From Mesostigma viride (taxonomy: Eukaryota > Streptophyta > Mesostigmatophyceae > Mesostigmatales > Mesostigmataceae), in contig RPFO01001034.1 of assembly GCA_009746045.1 (NCBI GenBank), positions 466,001 through 530,000 on the forward strand: DNA of 64,000 nucleotides. The letters are read 5' to 3'. The position numbers were made by a program, and so were the translations under genes. Below, in pieces: positions 34,601-47,000 of this stretch. The notes under the pieces are model-generated. The model ran no database searches and had not been told where the DNA came from. It saw only the letters and a program-made list of their open reading frames with translations. Within the stretch, counting starts at the first letter, position 1. Each line of letters opens with the position of its first letter.

Positions 34601-37600
34601 GCCATGGCCATTGCTACTGCCATGGCCTTTGCCTTAACCAGTGATTGTCAGCTACAGCTTCGCATGGTGGTAAATTTATGGGAGTATCACACAAAGCCAA
34701 GTTTTGGGTATGTGATGGGCAACCTTCTCCTTCCTGTATGCTGCCCGTTGCTTTCGACGTGCTTTCCTAAACCCTAAACCCTAAACCCTTCATCCCCCAT
34801 CCCCCTCTTGTCATGGACATTTTGATTGACTGCCGTCTCCTCGCCAAATATGCACACGCCGTTTGCGCCCACGCACTGACGCACTCACGCACCCTGCACC
34901 CACACACATCTCATCCCGTGCACACCCAAACCTCCCCGCCCGTACAGGCGACGCTGACGGATGTGTTTGTGGAAGACCAAGACGCTGACAGCTGCTACAC
35001 GACCGCCATCATATCCACTGCGGAGGCCGCGGAGCTCAACGTGATGCAGAAGCCAGCCAGAAACGGCAGCGGTGCCGTCAACAGCAGTAGCGGGGCTAGC
35101 CCCACAGGCGACGGCGACGGCGCCACGGGTTCGCCTGAGCAACTGGAGCAACAAGCGGAGCTGGCATCATTGCTGCCGCATAGCCCGGAACTGTTCAAGA
35201 TGATCATACCTGACGTACGTCTCTGGCACCCTCGTATAGAAGCACCCGTGTGTGCCCTGCCCCCTTCATGCATCGCTCCCTTGGGTACCTTCCCGTGAGG
35301 GCTCCCCTCCTTAGAGCGCCTTTCCCCCCCCGTCTTTACCCACTCTCCCTTTGTCCCTTGCCTCTTCTCCCTGTCGTCTCCCCTTCCCTGAAAGCCCTCA
35401 TCCTCATTGCACGTTTCTGCGAGGCAAACCTGTCATCTGGAGCGATATACGTATGGGAGTGATACATATGGGAATTGGGAGTGATACATATGGGAGAAGC
35501 GAGGTCGTTATTAAAATCCCCCCTTTTCCTGTGGTACCCATTCTCAGGACCCTACCAATGTGTGACCCCAAGGCCCGCAGTGCGAGCCGCGTGGGCCTTG
35601 CGCCATGGACAGTTGATTCTTCGATCCACCCACCTGCCTGCACGTTGATACGTCATTAACCTGCCTGCACGGGTCTAAGTCATGACCTGCCTGCACATTT
35701 TGTAAGCCATAACCTGCTTGCACATTTCTAAGTCATCGTGCTTCTTTCTGCCCCTGCAGTCGCCCTGTGGCTCGCAGTGCAGACGGGCGGACGCTGTGGC
35801 TCACAGCGCATCTTGACCCTTTCTAATCCCACAACCTGCCTCTCTTTGCACTAGTTGACTGCCCTCTAGTTGACTCCTCTAGTTGACTCTCATATTGAGG
35901 CCCTCTTCCACCCCTACCTGTGATCGTTCCGACTCCTATTGAGACCCTCTACCACCCATACCTGTTATCGTTCCGACTCCTATTGAGACCCTCTACCACC
36001 CCTACCTGTTGTCGTTCCGACTCCTATTGAGACCCTCTACCACCCCTACCTGTTGTCGTTCCGACTCCTATTGAGACCCTCTACCACCCCTACCTGTTAT
36101 CGTTCCGACTGCCAGCAGTGCAAATCGGGAGGCCTGCTGACCGTGACCATCTCCTGGTTCCGTTTCACCCATCCACCCATCCACCCACCGACCACCCACC
36201 CACCCACCCACCCGCCCGCCCGCCCGCCCGCCCGCCCACCCACCCACCCACCCACCCACCTACCCTGACCTTCTTGACTTGATTCGCTCCCATGTCGACT
36301 CCTTTGCCCACAGTGCAAGCCCGGCGGGCTGCTCACAGTGACCATCTCCTGGTTCCAGCCGCTCGAGTTCACGCGCGGTTGGTACGCGTCCCGCGTGGCG
36401 CTGGCCATCCCGCGCAACTGCTACCCTCCTGACCGCGTCGCAGTCAGCCAGTTTGTGACCGTGCGGGCGGTCATCACCACGCCCCTGGACGAGCCGGTCA
36501 CCTACCTGGGGGACAGCCACCCCATGAAGGTGGGCAGGCCATGCTTGCTTCTCAAGCTCATGTTGGTTTCGTATCGTTTCGTGAGACACAGCTCACCTTA
36601 CCTGGGGGACAGCCACCCCATGAAGTGGGCTGTGGGCGCCCGCGAATGTCGCTCGGAGGCTTGTAGTTGGGATGAAGGAATAAACGGTCACGTACCTGCG
36701 GGACAGCCACCCCGTGAAGGTGTGGGGAAATATACCTAGTATGGTAGCATGTGTGTCAAGTGTGTGTAGTCCCTTTTTAGTAGGGACTGGGGTTGGGTTT
36801 AGTGTGGAAGGGAGAGTGTAGGATGAGGGAGAGAGTGGTCAGCGACTTGGGGGCCAGCTACTCCGTAAGAGTGGGCAGGGCATGCGATCCCGTTCGGTTC
36901 AGATGGCACACTAGAGTTTAGGTCAAGCGCTTGAGGGACAGCTACCCGTTTAGGTCAAGTGCTTGAGGGACAGCTACCCGTTTAGGTCAAGTGCTTGAGG
37001 GACAGCTACCCGTTTAGGTCAAGCGCTTGAGGGACATCTACCCGATGAAGGTCGGCCGTGGGTGGGATTTGGTGGGTCGTAAACCCTGTATTGCATCGAT
37101 ATGAGACCCTAAATCCTGCTACCCTCGTATTGCATCGATATGAGACCCTAAATCCTGCTACCCTCCTATTGCATCGATATGAGACCCTAAATCCTGCTAC
37201 CCTCCTATTGCATCGATATGAGAACCCAAATCCTTAACCGAACGGGGGACAGGCGCCCAAGGTGGGCATCCCATGCCATCCGTTCAAGCTTTGTTTTCGG
37301 CTTCCTATGGTCCTGTTTGCCATGGTTTGCTCCGATTGGCATCATATGGTTCTGTTGACCATGGTACGTCTGGGGGGCAGTCACCCCAGGAAGGTGGGGC
37401 CGGTTAGGACTTGGTGTTTGGGGGATGAAGGGGAAGAGCGGCCCCATTTGGGGGGAACAGCCACCCATGAAGGTGGGCACCGCACGGCAGCCAGTCTGAT
37501 TTGACGTAGATGCAACCCGCAGAAAATGCACTTTTGCTCGGTTACCTGGCTCTAGTCCCATGCGACCAAAGAGGGGGTAATCAGATGGTAATGGAATAAG

Positions 37601-40600
37601 GTAGTCACCAGGTGGTAATCAGATGGTAATCGAAATAAGGTGGTAACCAGGTGGTAATGAATAAGGACGCTTCCTCTGCTTTTACACGTTAACCTTGCTA
37701 GGTCATTACCTGCGGGGTCCCCATCCATGGTTCCTAACTATGCTCCCTAACTATGCTTCCTAACTATGCTCCCTAACTATGCTCCCTAACTATGCTCCCT
37801 AACTATGGCCCCTAACCATGGTCCCCAACTACTGCCCTATCTGTGTGGTAACTATCCCTAACTACGGTCACTTTCCATGCATCGATTGCCCACGCCACAG
37901 GTCATGAGCAGCCTACATGGCCGCATCGAACTGATCGTTGACAACGGCGTCGAGTGGAAGAACCAGGACTTCGTCATCGCCCACGCAGTAAGGGCGAGCT
38001 GAAAGAATCCTGATCGCTTTGTTAATTGCCATCTGGTGGTACATGAGAGCTGTTGTACTAACTGCTGTTTGAGACTCTGTCATCGCCCACTAGGTGAGGC
38101 CTTTCTTGATCATCCTGTTGCGACTGTTTCTGGCTGTCAGTTGTCTGGGGGGTTGTAGGCTGCAGAACCAGGACATCGTAATCGCCCACACTGCGACTCT
38201 TCGTTCCGCCACCATGATGTCGCGCTGTTCTCCTCCTGTTTGGGGGAGTGCCTGTTGTTTGAAGTATGGGTAGACTAGCAGAATCAGGAGTTTGTGATTG
38301 CCCATGCAGGATGCGGTGACGTATTCACTGCGCCGTGTTCACCCGCAGGCTGCTCGTTTCCACCCGCTTGCAAGTGCTTTTCGTTGCTTGTGGGACTTGC
38401 AAGTGCTTGTGGGACTTGATGTTGGTGGGGAGAAAAGAAATGTCTCTATCTTGGTATTTTTGCTTGAGGGGCGTCATGTTTGGGGTACTGTAGGTGTTTT
38501 AAATGGCTCTTTGTTGGTTGGCGGTTTGTAAGTTCATGGCGAGGTGGTTGAACTGGCAGAACCAGGACTCCGTGATCACCCACGCGGACGAATTCTTTTT
38601 CTATTATTTGCCTCTATCACATCTGTTTGTCCATTGCTGGTGGTGGCTTTACAGAGCACCTTCGGCCAAGGCTACACTTGAAGTGCTATCAGTGATTTTT
38701 ACACGAGCAAACCTTTCCCGCAAAGTGACTGCCAAACAACTGAATCAAAGCTCTTCTCTCTCTCCCCCCCAAACCCCAAACCCTTCTCCCCACCACCACC
38801 ACATACAAACACAATATTCACCCTCCCTTCCCCCCTCCTCCCCTGCCCCCCCCCCCCGCCCTTGGCTCTGTCAGGTGTGGTCCGAAGGCATAGTCGGCGC
38901 GGCCAACTTTGAGCGTGCCATGGCCGCCTCCGGCATGGACTCCCGCGACTCCCTGTGCATCTCCCTGGCACCCCCCAGCCCCAACCATGCCACCGTGAGT
39001 CCCCTCCCATGTACACGCACGTTGCCCCTCAAGCCCCTCCCCCCCATGTAGACGCGCAAGGGCCTTTTCCCCCATGTGCACACACAAGGCCCTTTCGTCC
39101 GCTAGAGCGCCCGCCTTTAATACTGCGCCACTGCGCTACTGTACTGTTTGCTGCTCTGAGCTGTCAATGGCATGTGAGGTCCCACCTGCTTGATCTGCGA
39201 CCATCATTGCAAGTGTCCCTCAGTCCCTGCATACTGCACAGCGCAGTATATGGTTTAGGGTTTGTCCCTGCGTGTATGATTTTCATCCTTTCACGGCATA
39301 TATGTTTCTGCATATAGATGGTTTTCATCCGATCGCTGCCAGTCCTTTCGTCCTGTGGCTAGGATCCCTATCGTTTGGCCACCAGTCGCTATCTCATGGC
39401 AACCGCTCCTACTATATCCATGTATTTGATCCCAGCATGATTCGGCTGTTTTGGCGATCACATGGCCAGATATCGCTACCTCGTGGCTAGCAATCCCTGC
39501 CGCATGGATGTTCGTCCCTATCTTGTGGCTACCAGTCCTAATCCCGTGCAACATATTCACAATCCAATCCTCTTCACATTTAATGAGGGATTGCCTGGCG
39601 AAGCCGAAGAGGACCTGCGTCCCAACCTCATGGCTATGCTCCCTATCTCATGACCAAGGGTCACTATACCATGGCTGTTGGTCACTGTACGTTGCTTCCC
39701 CCTCCGGTGCAGACCTTTCCTCGCTCCGTCATCTTCCTGGTCGACCGCTCCGGGTCGATGGACGGAGCACCGATGCAGTACGCCAACGAAGCGCTCGTCA
39801 CCGCCCTGCGCTCGCTCACGGTAACCGCTTGTGATATGTATCGGAACTGTAAAAGTGGCGGTGTGCTTGCTTGTGGTAACTATGATACACTATACTCCCA
39901 GTACTATACTATTGCTTGTGGTAACTATGATGTACTATACTCCTAGTACTATACTATTGCTTGTGGTGACTACGGTGTACTATACCCCTAGCCAAATGTT
40001 CATTTACTGTGTTGGGAGCATAAAAATGGTGCTGCGATTTAGCATTGTAGGTATAATTCTGGCACCCTTGCACAAGGAGTGCGACTGCCTTGCCTTGGTA
40101 GGCTGTGGAAAGCTCGGACGTTGCATGCTGGCGGAGGCTTTGCGTTCAAATTGATGGGGTTGTACCACGGGTAGCACCCCTTCAACCGTAGGAGCTTGTC
40201 GGAACGTCCCCGACAAGGCCTTAGGCCTTTGGACGCAATTTCGCAAAGGCCTGCAAATGCTGTGTGGTAGGGCTGTTAAGCTGTCAGCAAAGGTCGGGCC
40301 TTGGGCTTAAGTTGGCAGTGCTTTCGATCATCACCTGTTTAAGGCGTTCTCAGTGTCACATGCTTGTGCGCTCCAATCAAGGGTGACGGAAGCTGTTAAG
40401 ATGCACAGGTTAGGGCGTGTTGGCGGACTTTGCTTTTTAGGCTTGGATCAGCTAGCCCATGGTGTGTGGGCGGAGGTATACTGACAGCAGGCGTGGCGAC
40501 ATTGCTCACGGCAGTGGCAGGCCAATACCCACCTCAATGAGGGCAACATGAATGGGACAGCTCTTGTCAATAAGGGCATCATGCATAGGACAGGACTCGG

Positions 40601-43600
40601 GAAGATTGGCTTCCATCCACCCCCCCACCCATTCACCCTCGCACCTGTCGACCCGCTTTCGCTCTCACATGGTTTTTATGTTTATGAAACATAATTTAGT
40701 TTTCTGCTGGTGCCTAGCGACCTGCCTGCTCAGCTAACTATTACCCGACCCCCGTGCACAGTATCCTTCTGCTGCCTCCGCAACCGTGCGACACGGTCAA
40801 CCTACCTACCACGTGACCCCCTCATCCCCCTCCCTTGAAGCATTTTACTTGGAATTCTTGTGCTGGCGCACCAGCCTCGCATCGTGTTCAACATTCGACC
40901 TACCTACCATCTGACCCTCCCATCCCTTTGTTTTTTCTTTGAATTCTTGTGCTGGCGCACCAGCCTCGCATCGTGTTCAACATTTGACCTACCTACCACC
41001 TGACCCTCCCATCCCTTTGTTTTTTGTTTGAATTCTTGTGCTGGCGCACCAGCCGCGTGACGTGTTCAACATCATCGCGTTTGACCACGAGCAGGCAGCG
41101 TTCTCAGGGCGGATGGCGGAAGCCAGCGCGGCCAACGTGGACACAGCGACGCAGTGGGTGGCCGAGACGTGCGTCGCAAGGGGTCTGACCGACATCCTCA
41201 CACCGATGGAGCAGGTGGGTGCTTAACAGCAACGTACTACCTCCGACGGGGGGCGTGTGCTTGCCTTGCAACATTATCGCAAGCAAGGGTTGCCTTGCAA
41301 CGCCGTAGATAATGCGTTTGCAGAATGAGCCTTAGGCGACGTTATCGCAAGCAAGGCGGAGAGGGGTTTGCCTTGCAAAATCGTAGTGTGCTTGCGCATT
41401 GAGCTGTGTGTTTTTTACCATCTATGCGCCCATGGAGCAGGTGGGTGATTTTACCGGTGTAGCTGACGCGATGGAGCACGTGGGTACAAATTAAATAACA
41501 TAAACTGTGTATGCACATTAAGGGGAGGGTCCCATAGAAATATATCAAAACTTACCCCCCCTAATAACTACAGAAATGCAACTGACAACCACTGAATGAT
41601 GTTTGGGGACCATAAACATGATGTTTGGGCATGCATACCACCACTTGTTGGGGGTACTACCCCCAGCCATACACCGGCTATGAGCTAAAAATAGAAAAAA
41701 ACGCTGTCCGGGGCACATCTTGCCCAGAACAGTGGGAGAACCAGTTGCATGAAAAAAGCACACCCCATATAAAAATGTCATGGGACATTGTTTCTACCTA
41801 ATTGGATCAACAAAATCAGCACATCCCTTTGAGTTATTAATTTTTGGGCCAAAAATACGCTTTTTTAGGCGGGGCGTCCCCATACACACTCATAACACAT
41901 CAATTAGGCCTGAAAAGCACAAGTCAAATTCTGTCATGACCATAGAAGGCACTGTCAAAGTTTGGTGGCATTCTGAGCTCAGCTGTAGCAGTTATTAATT
42001 TTGGCAGTTGGCCACCTGTGCAGACGCTAAGGAAGGCATTAGTGAGTATTAAGGCACACTAACACTTCCTATGCCATCCAAAAGGCTCCTGACCATGCCC
42101 AATTCGACCACAATGTACAAGGAGGTGGCTGGGCACGTCATGTGCCCTTGCCTTACCTCGACACGGGCAACCTGTTGCGTGTGTGCACAACAATGAGGCA
42201 GGTAGCTCTACATGCCTAGCCAACACTTCTAAAGCATATTCCAGGTTTATGGTGTGGGCATCATCCCAAAACCAAGCTCAAACACACCCTAGAAAGCCAT
42301 ATCCACTAATTGCCCAACAAGGGTAACAACAGACAGTCCACAGAGAAAGCAGAATTATCATACATGCTGCTTGCCAAGGCTTCTTACCATGGTTACCTTG
42401 CCTTGCTAGCATATGAATTAGGGCTCTCCCATTTTAGTGGGAGAAAGGCCAACAAGACAACGATAACCCCTACCTACGTGCAGTTCCACCCATGCAGTAT
42501 GCCCCTCAGAAAAACCACTGCCACCTTTCTTTCCAGCGCAATTGTTTGCCAAGAAACAAACTCAAGCTTGTGAGCCTCTAACCACAATGAAGCCTCTGCT
42601 AAGAAAGGCCGCGTCAATATTCACACAAAACTGAGTGCTGTTAGCAATCTCCTTCCAAGAAACCACTCAGCAAATCCCTGACAACTTGACGATATGCCAC
42701 GGTCACGCTTTGACACATCCCAGCCATGCAACGTACATAAAAACCACTGAAAGGTGCCAGGAATCTGGCGATGCGCAGCACGGAATGGCATTATACCTGG
42801 CGCTAACTGCACGGAAAGAAGCCGAAAACTTGCGTTGATAACCCATAAAGGAAGCGAAACATTCATAGGGTCACGTTGATCACACGATCGTACCATTACC
42901 GGAATTGTCCTTCGCCCAGCGGCGCAAGAAAGAACAACCTTCCATGGAATAATAAGACGCGCATCCCGCGAGCCTGGAGAGTGTCTTACCGATCATGACG
43001 GAAATCTTGCCGAAACCCAGCAAATTTTTTAAAGCTTTACCAATAACGATTTAAACGCATCCTTGACGCTAGGTAAAGCCCATAAAACCTGACAATCACC
43101 GCCGCCAGCGTGCATTCTAATTTATTCCTCTCGACGAAAACATCAGATTGGACCCCCGTGGCGATGGTCATCAGTAAAATCATCGACACTGCAAAAAACG
43201 CGAACTCCGCTACGAGGTAGTATCATTTACTCATCGTCTTTAAGATTCGCTCAGTTTCTCTGCATTCCGCAAGCTATCTTTTTCTACTCTGCCTGAAAGC
43301 ACGTCGCCATGGCCAGCTCCGGTAGGGGTGCGCGCACCGTGCACCACTTTTTCACGGTACGGACGGGTACCGCGAATTTTTCGGCGCCAAAATATTCGCG
43401 CCGGGACCGTCCCCTTAAATAACGTATTAACATAAAGCATTAAATTATTCATGGATGACGCACTGGTGGGTATAAAGCACTCAAGCGCAGTGGAGATGTG
43501 TGACTCTGCTCTGCTCTTGCATGCGGAGCAGGTGGGTTTGAATAGCCAAGCTTCTTGAAACAGGTGCGTTTGTGCTGGCGTGCGGAACAGCAACTTGTCT

Positions 43601-43985
43601 GCTCGTGGGGCAAGTAGCCAGGGGAAAGAAGCGGGGGGCAAGTAGTGCAGGTCTCACGTTGCGGGAAATGACCCTGCCTGCCTTTGTGATCACCCTTATC
43701 ATCACATAATCGTTATAAGTATTCATATCCTTGCATGTAGAGCTGCCATATCCCCTGTTTTGTAACCCCCTTCTGTGCTCAGGCCACGGCGGCGCTTCCC
43801 CTTCACGATACCTCCACTCAGTTTAGTCTTAAAAGCAATTGAAAGCACGTGACCGCGTAGCATGGGTACCGATACAGGAATCCTTCAACCCTTATATACA
43901 ACGAGGAGGAAGGGGCTCGCTAGCCTCTCTCTCTTCTCTTATACTGCCTCAAGTGGGCAGGCCACACACCTCAGCTCACAGTAGC

Positions 43986-44019
<34 letters not shown>

Positions 44020-47000
44020 GTGCCATGTTTTGATATCTTGCGTCGGCCACCCACCTCAGCTCACAGCACCTTGTGTGTGCGTGTGTGCCATGTTTTGATA
44101 TGTTGCGTCGGCCACCCACCTCAGCTCACAGTAGCTTGTGTGTGTGTGTGTGTGTGTGTGTGCCATGTTTTGATATCTTGCGTCGACCACCCACCTCAGC
44201 TCACAGTAGCTTGTGTGTGTGTGTGTGTGTGTGTGTGCCATGTTTTGATATCTTGTGTCGGCCACCCACCTCAGCTCACAGTAGCTTGTGTGTGTGCGTG
44301 CCATGTTTTGAGATCTTGCGTCGGCCACCCACCTCAGGCCATGGCCATGCTGCAAGACCCAGAGGCACCCACGCCCCAGGGCTCCGTCCCCTACATCTTC
44401 CTCATCACCGATGGCGCGGTCGAGAATGAGCGGCACATCTGCCACGTGGTCATGCAGCGGCTGGCGGCCAACCAGGGCTGGACCCAGAGCCCCTACGGCA
44501 CAGCGCCGCGAATCTCCACGTTTGGCATCGGTGTGTGCGTGCAAGCGGATTTTTTTTTGTTACCATTTTCTTATATTACTTATAACTTTCATAGTGTTAT
44601 TTGTGCCAGGAGCCAATATGGCATAGCGCCGCGCATTTGGCATCGGGAGTCGAGTCCAATTGCCGAAATATTGTTTTAGCATTGTGCAATAAGTTTCTCT
44701 CAACAGCCCCCGCATTGCGTCGCGTAGCTTTACATCCGTGTGTGCATGTGGTGGGCTCGTAAGGTACTGCCCGGGTTGAATGCTAACGTTAGTATTAGCT
44801 TGTTCCATGATCCCTTAGGGCACTATGCCCAGTATTCCTGCGTTTCGCACCGGTGTGTGAGGATTTCGTCTTTAGTTTTCCCAGCCTACTTAATTCCTTG
44901 TGTAACGTTGCATCTTTTAGTTTGTTTCATCTCAGCCAATGCTTTGCTCTCATCGTCTATTCAACCTGCGCTCGGGGTCTATTCTACCTGCTCTCGGGGA
45001 CTTAACTACCTGCTCTCTATCTTAGTGCTTGTTGATCTTTGCATAAAATCATACTACTGGAAGTAATTTTTTTGTGGGGGGGGTGTAAGAGTCTCCATGA
45101 ATGTCTACCTTAATGCAGTAGTTTCTTTGACTGTTTCCCTCTACCTGACCCGTGCTCACCACGACACCTGCCCCTTTGGCCGCGTGCGCGATCGCCCGAG
45201 TGCTATCCCGCGAGCAGGCCAGCGGTGTAACTACTACTTCCTGAAGATTCTCGCGGAGAAGGGCCGCGGCCTGAGCGATGTCGCCTTCACCAACGACCGC
45301 CTCCGCATGCAGATGGATGGCCTCCTCCTGGCCGCCGCCACGCCCGTTGTGACCGACATCACTGTGAAGGGGCTGCCCCACGATGCGGAGCTTTACCCTT
45401 CCCCGCCCCCCGACCTGTTCGTGGGCGCGCCAGTGGTGATCGCGGGCAAGTACCGAGGGGTGCTCCCGCCGACGCTCGCGGTGGAGGGGCGCATGCCAGG
45501 GGGGGGCGTGTGGCGCAGCGAGGTGAGTCGTGACGTGTGCCATGAATCGTGGCTTGTCATGACTTTACACCCATTCACTCCCAAGGATCTTCGGTCTTTA
45601 TTGGAGCAAGAAAGGGACTGGGCCATCCTTAATGAGAGGCAAGGCTGAACCGAAAAAAACTTGGGGGAAACTTACTGAATAATAGGCTGGGAGGAACTTA
45701 GGACAAAATGATGCACTTAAATTTTATGAGAGCGTGCTTCCTTATCATGCGCATAAAGAAGGCGGGGGTGGGGAAAGGGGGGGTGGGGAAGGGGGGTTGT
45801 GGAAGGGGTTTGTGGTAGGAGGGTATGAAAGGGGAGTATGGAAGGGGGGGATGGAAGGGGGGTGAAGGGGGTTATGGAAGGGGGTTTGAGGCAGGGGGTC
45901 AAGGAACGTGGGTTGTTGTCAAAGGGCTTTTTATTTACATCCCGTTCATGGGAAGCATTGTTTGCTCTTGGGTTGTGGTGTCAATGGGAGTTTCAAACTG
46001 GGATTAATGGGTATACCGCATGAGAGCTAAATATAGAGAGTAAATCATGAGAGCTAAATATAGTCCTTCCCCTGGATCCCTCTGCCCTCCATCGTCTGCT
46101 GTCGTTGCGTCGTGGTTGCCCCCCCTGACAGATGGGAGCGCTGCCAGCCCCCTGCATCCCATTGCACAAGGTAGGGGCATTTACTTTGCGTTGATTGCAC
46201 AAGGGAGCGAGGTTCCATGCATTCACCTCTTACCGATCCGCTTGCATGGAAATCCAAAAGATTTTTCGTGAAGACTTGTTTTCAACACCATAGGTCAGGT
46301 TATAACGTTTCTGACCACTACAACAGCTCGCCACTCCCTTTCCCCTCAATTTCTCGTCTTTTCTTTCTGCCTATCCCGCGCCTAACTCTGCCCTCTCTGT
46401 GGCCCCCGTGCGCCTAGGCACACATTCCCAGCACTCACTCTTGATATCAGCGCTGAGATATGCATGCCCCCTAAACGATACACAATAGCCACCAGCTGCC
46501 GACCTTCTCTTCTAATCCCGGCCGTGCGGTTCACGCGCCCAGATTCCATACCTGGCGCATCTGCACCATACTTTGCACCATCTTCGTTGTTTCATGCACC
46601 GTGATGATGTGTCTACGCAGGCGTTCCTGGTAGCAGCAGATCTGTCTGACTTGTCCATCCTTCCCCCACCCCCCCACCCGCTCATGGCGATCCATCACTC
46701 CATTTATTTCTGATGTAGGTGTTCCTGAAGCAGCAGATGGACCTGCTGACCGCCAAGTGCTGGCTGGAGGGTAGCGACTCGCTGCGGGAAAAGGTGAGCC
46801 GTTATTCCCACCAGGGGCACGTGCATAGTTGGAGAGATGGCGCGGTTGTTTCCATGTCGCCGACGAGACCTTGACATCCTATGTTCAATGCCACCAGTCT
46901 ACTTTATGCCCCTAAGTAGCCTTTATGTTATGCTATGCCCTCAAGTATCCTTATGCTTTGCGATGCCCCTAAAATTTCCTTATGTTGTGCTATGCCCCTA

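Noticed and set aside
34768..34792. Chromosome end
   Set aside because: Only three CCCTAAA-type units in an intron; interstitial motif, not a telomere.
36105..36170. Additional VIT/vWA exon with LLTVTISWF
   Set aside because: It is a degenerate duplicate of the exon 5 start, runs into a CCCACC microsatellite and lacks the rest of the exon. Using it would duplicate part of the domain.
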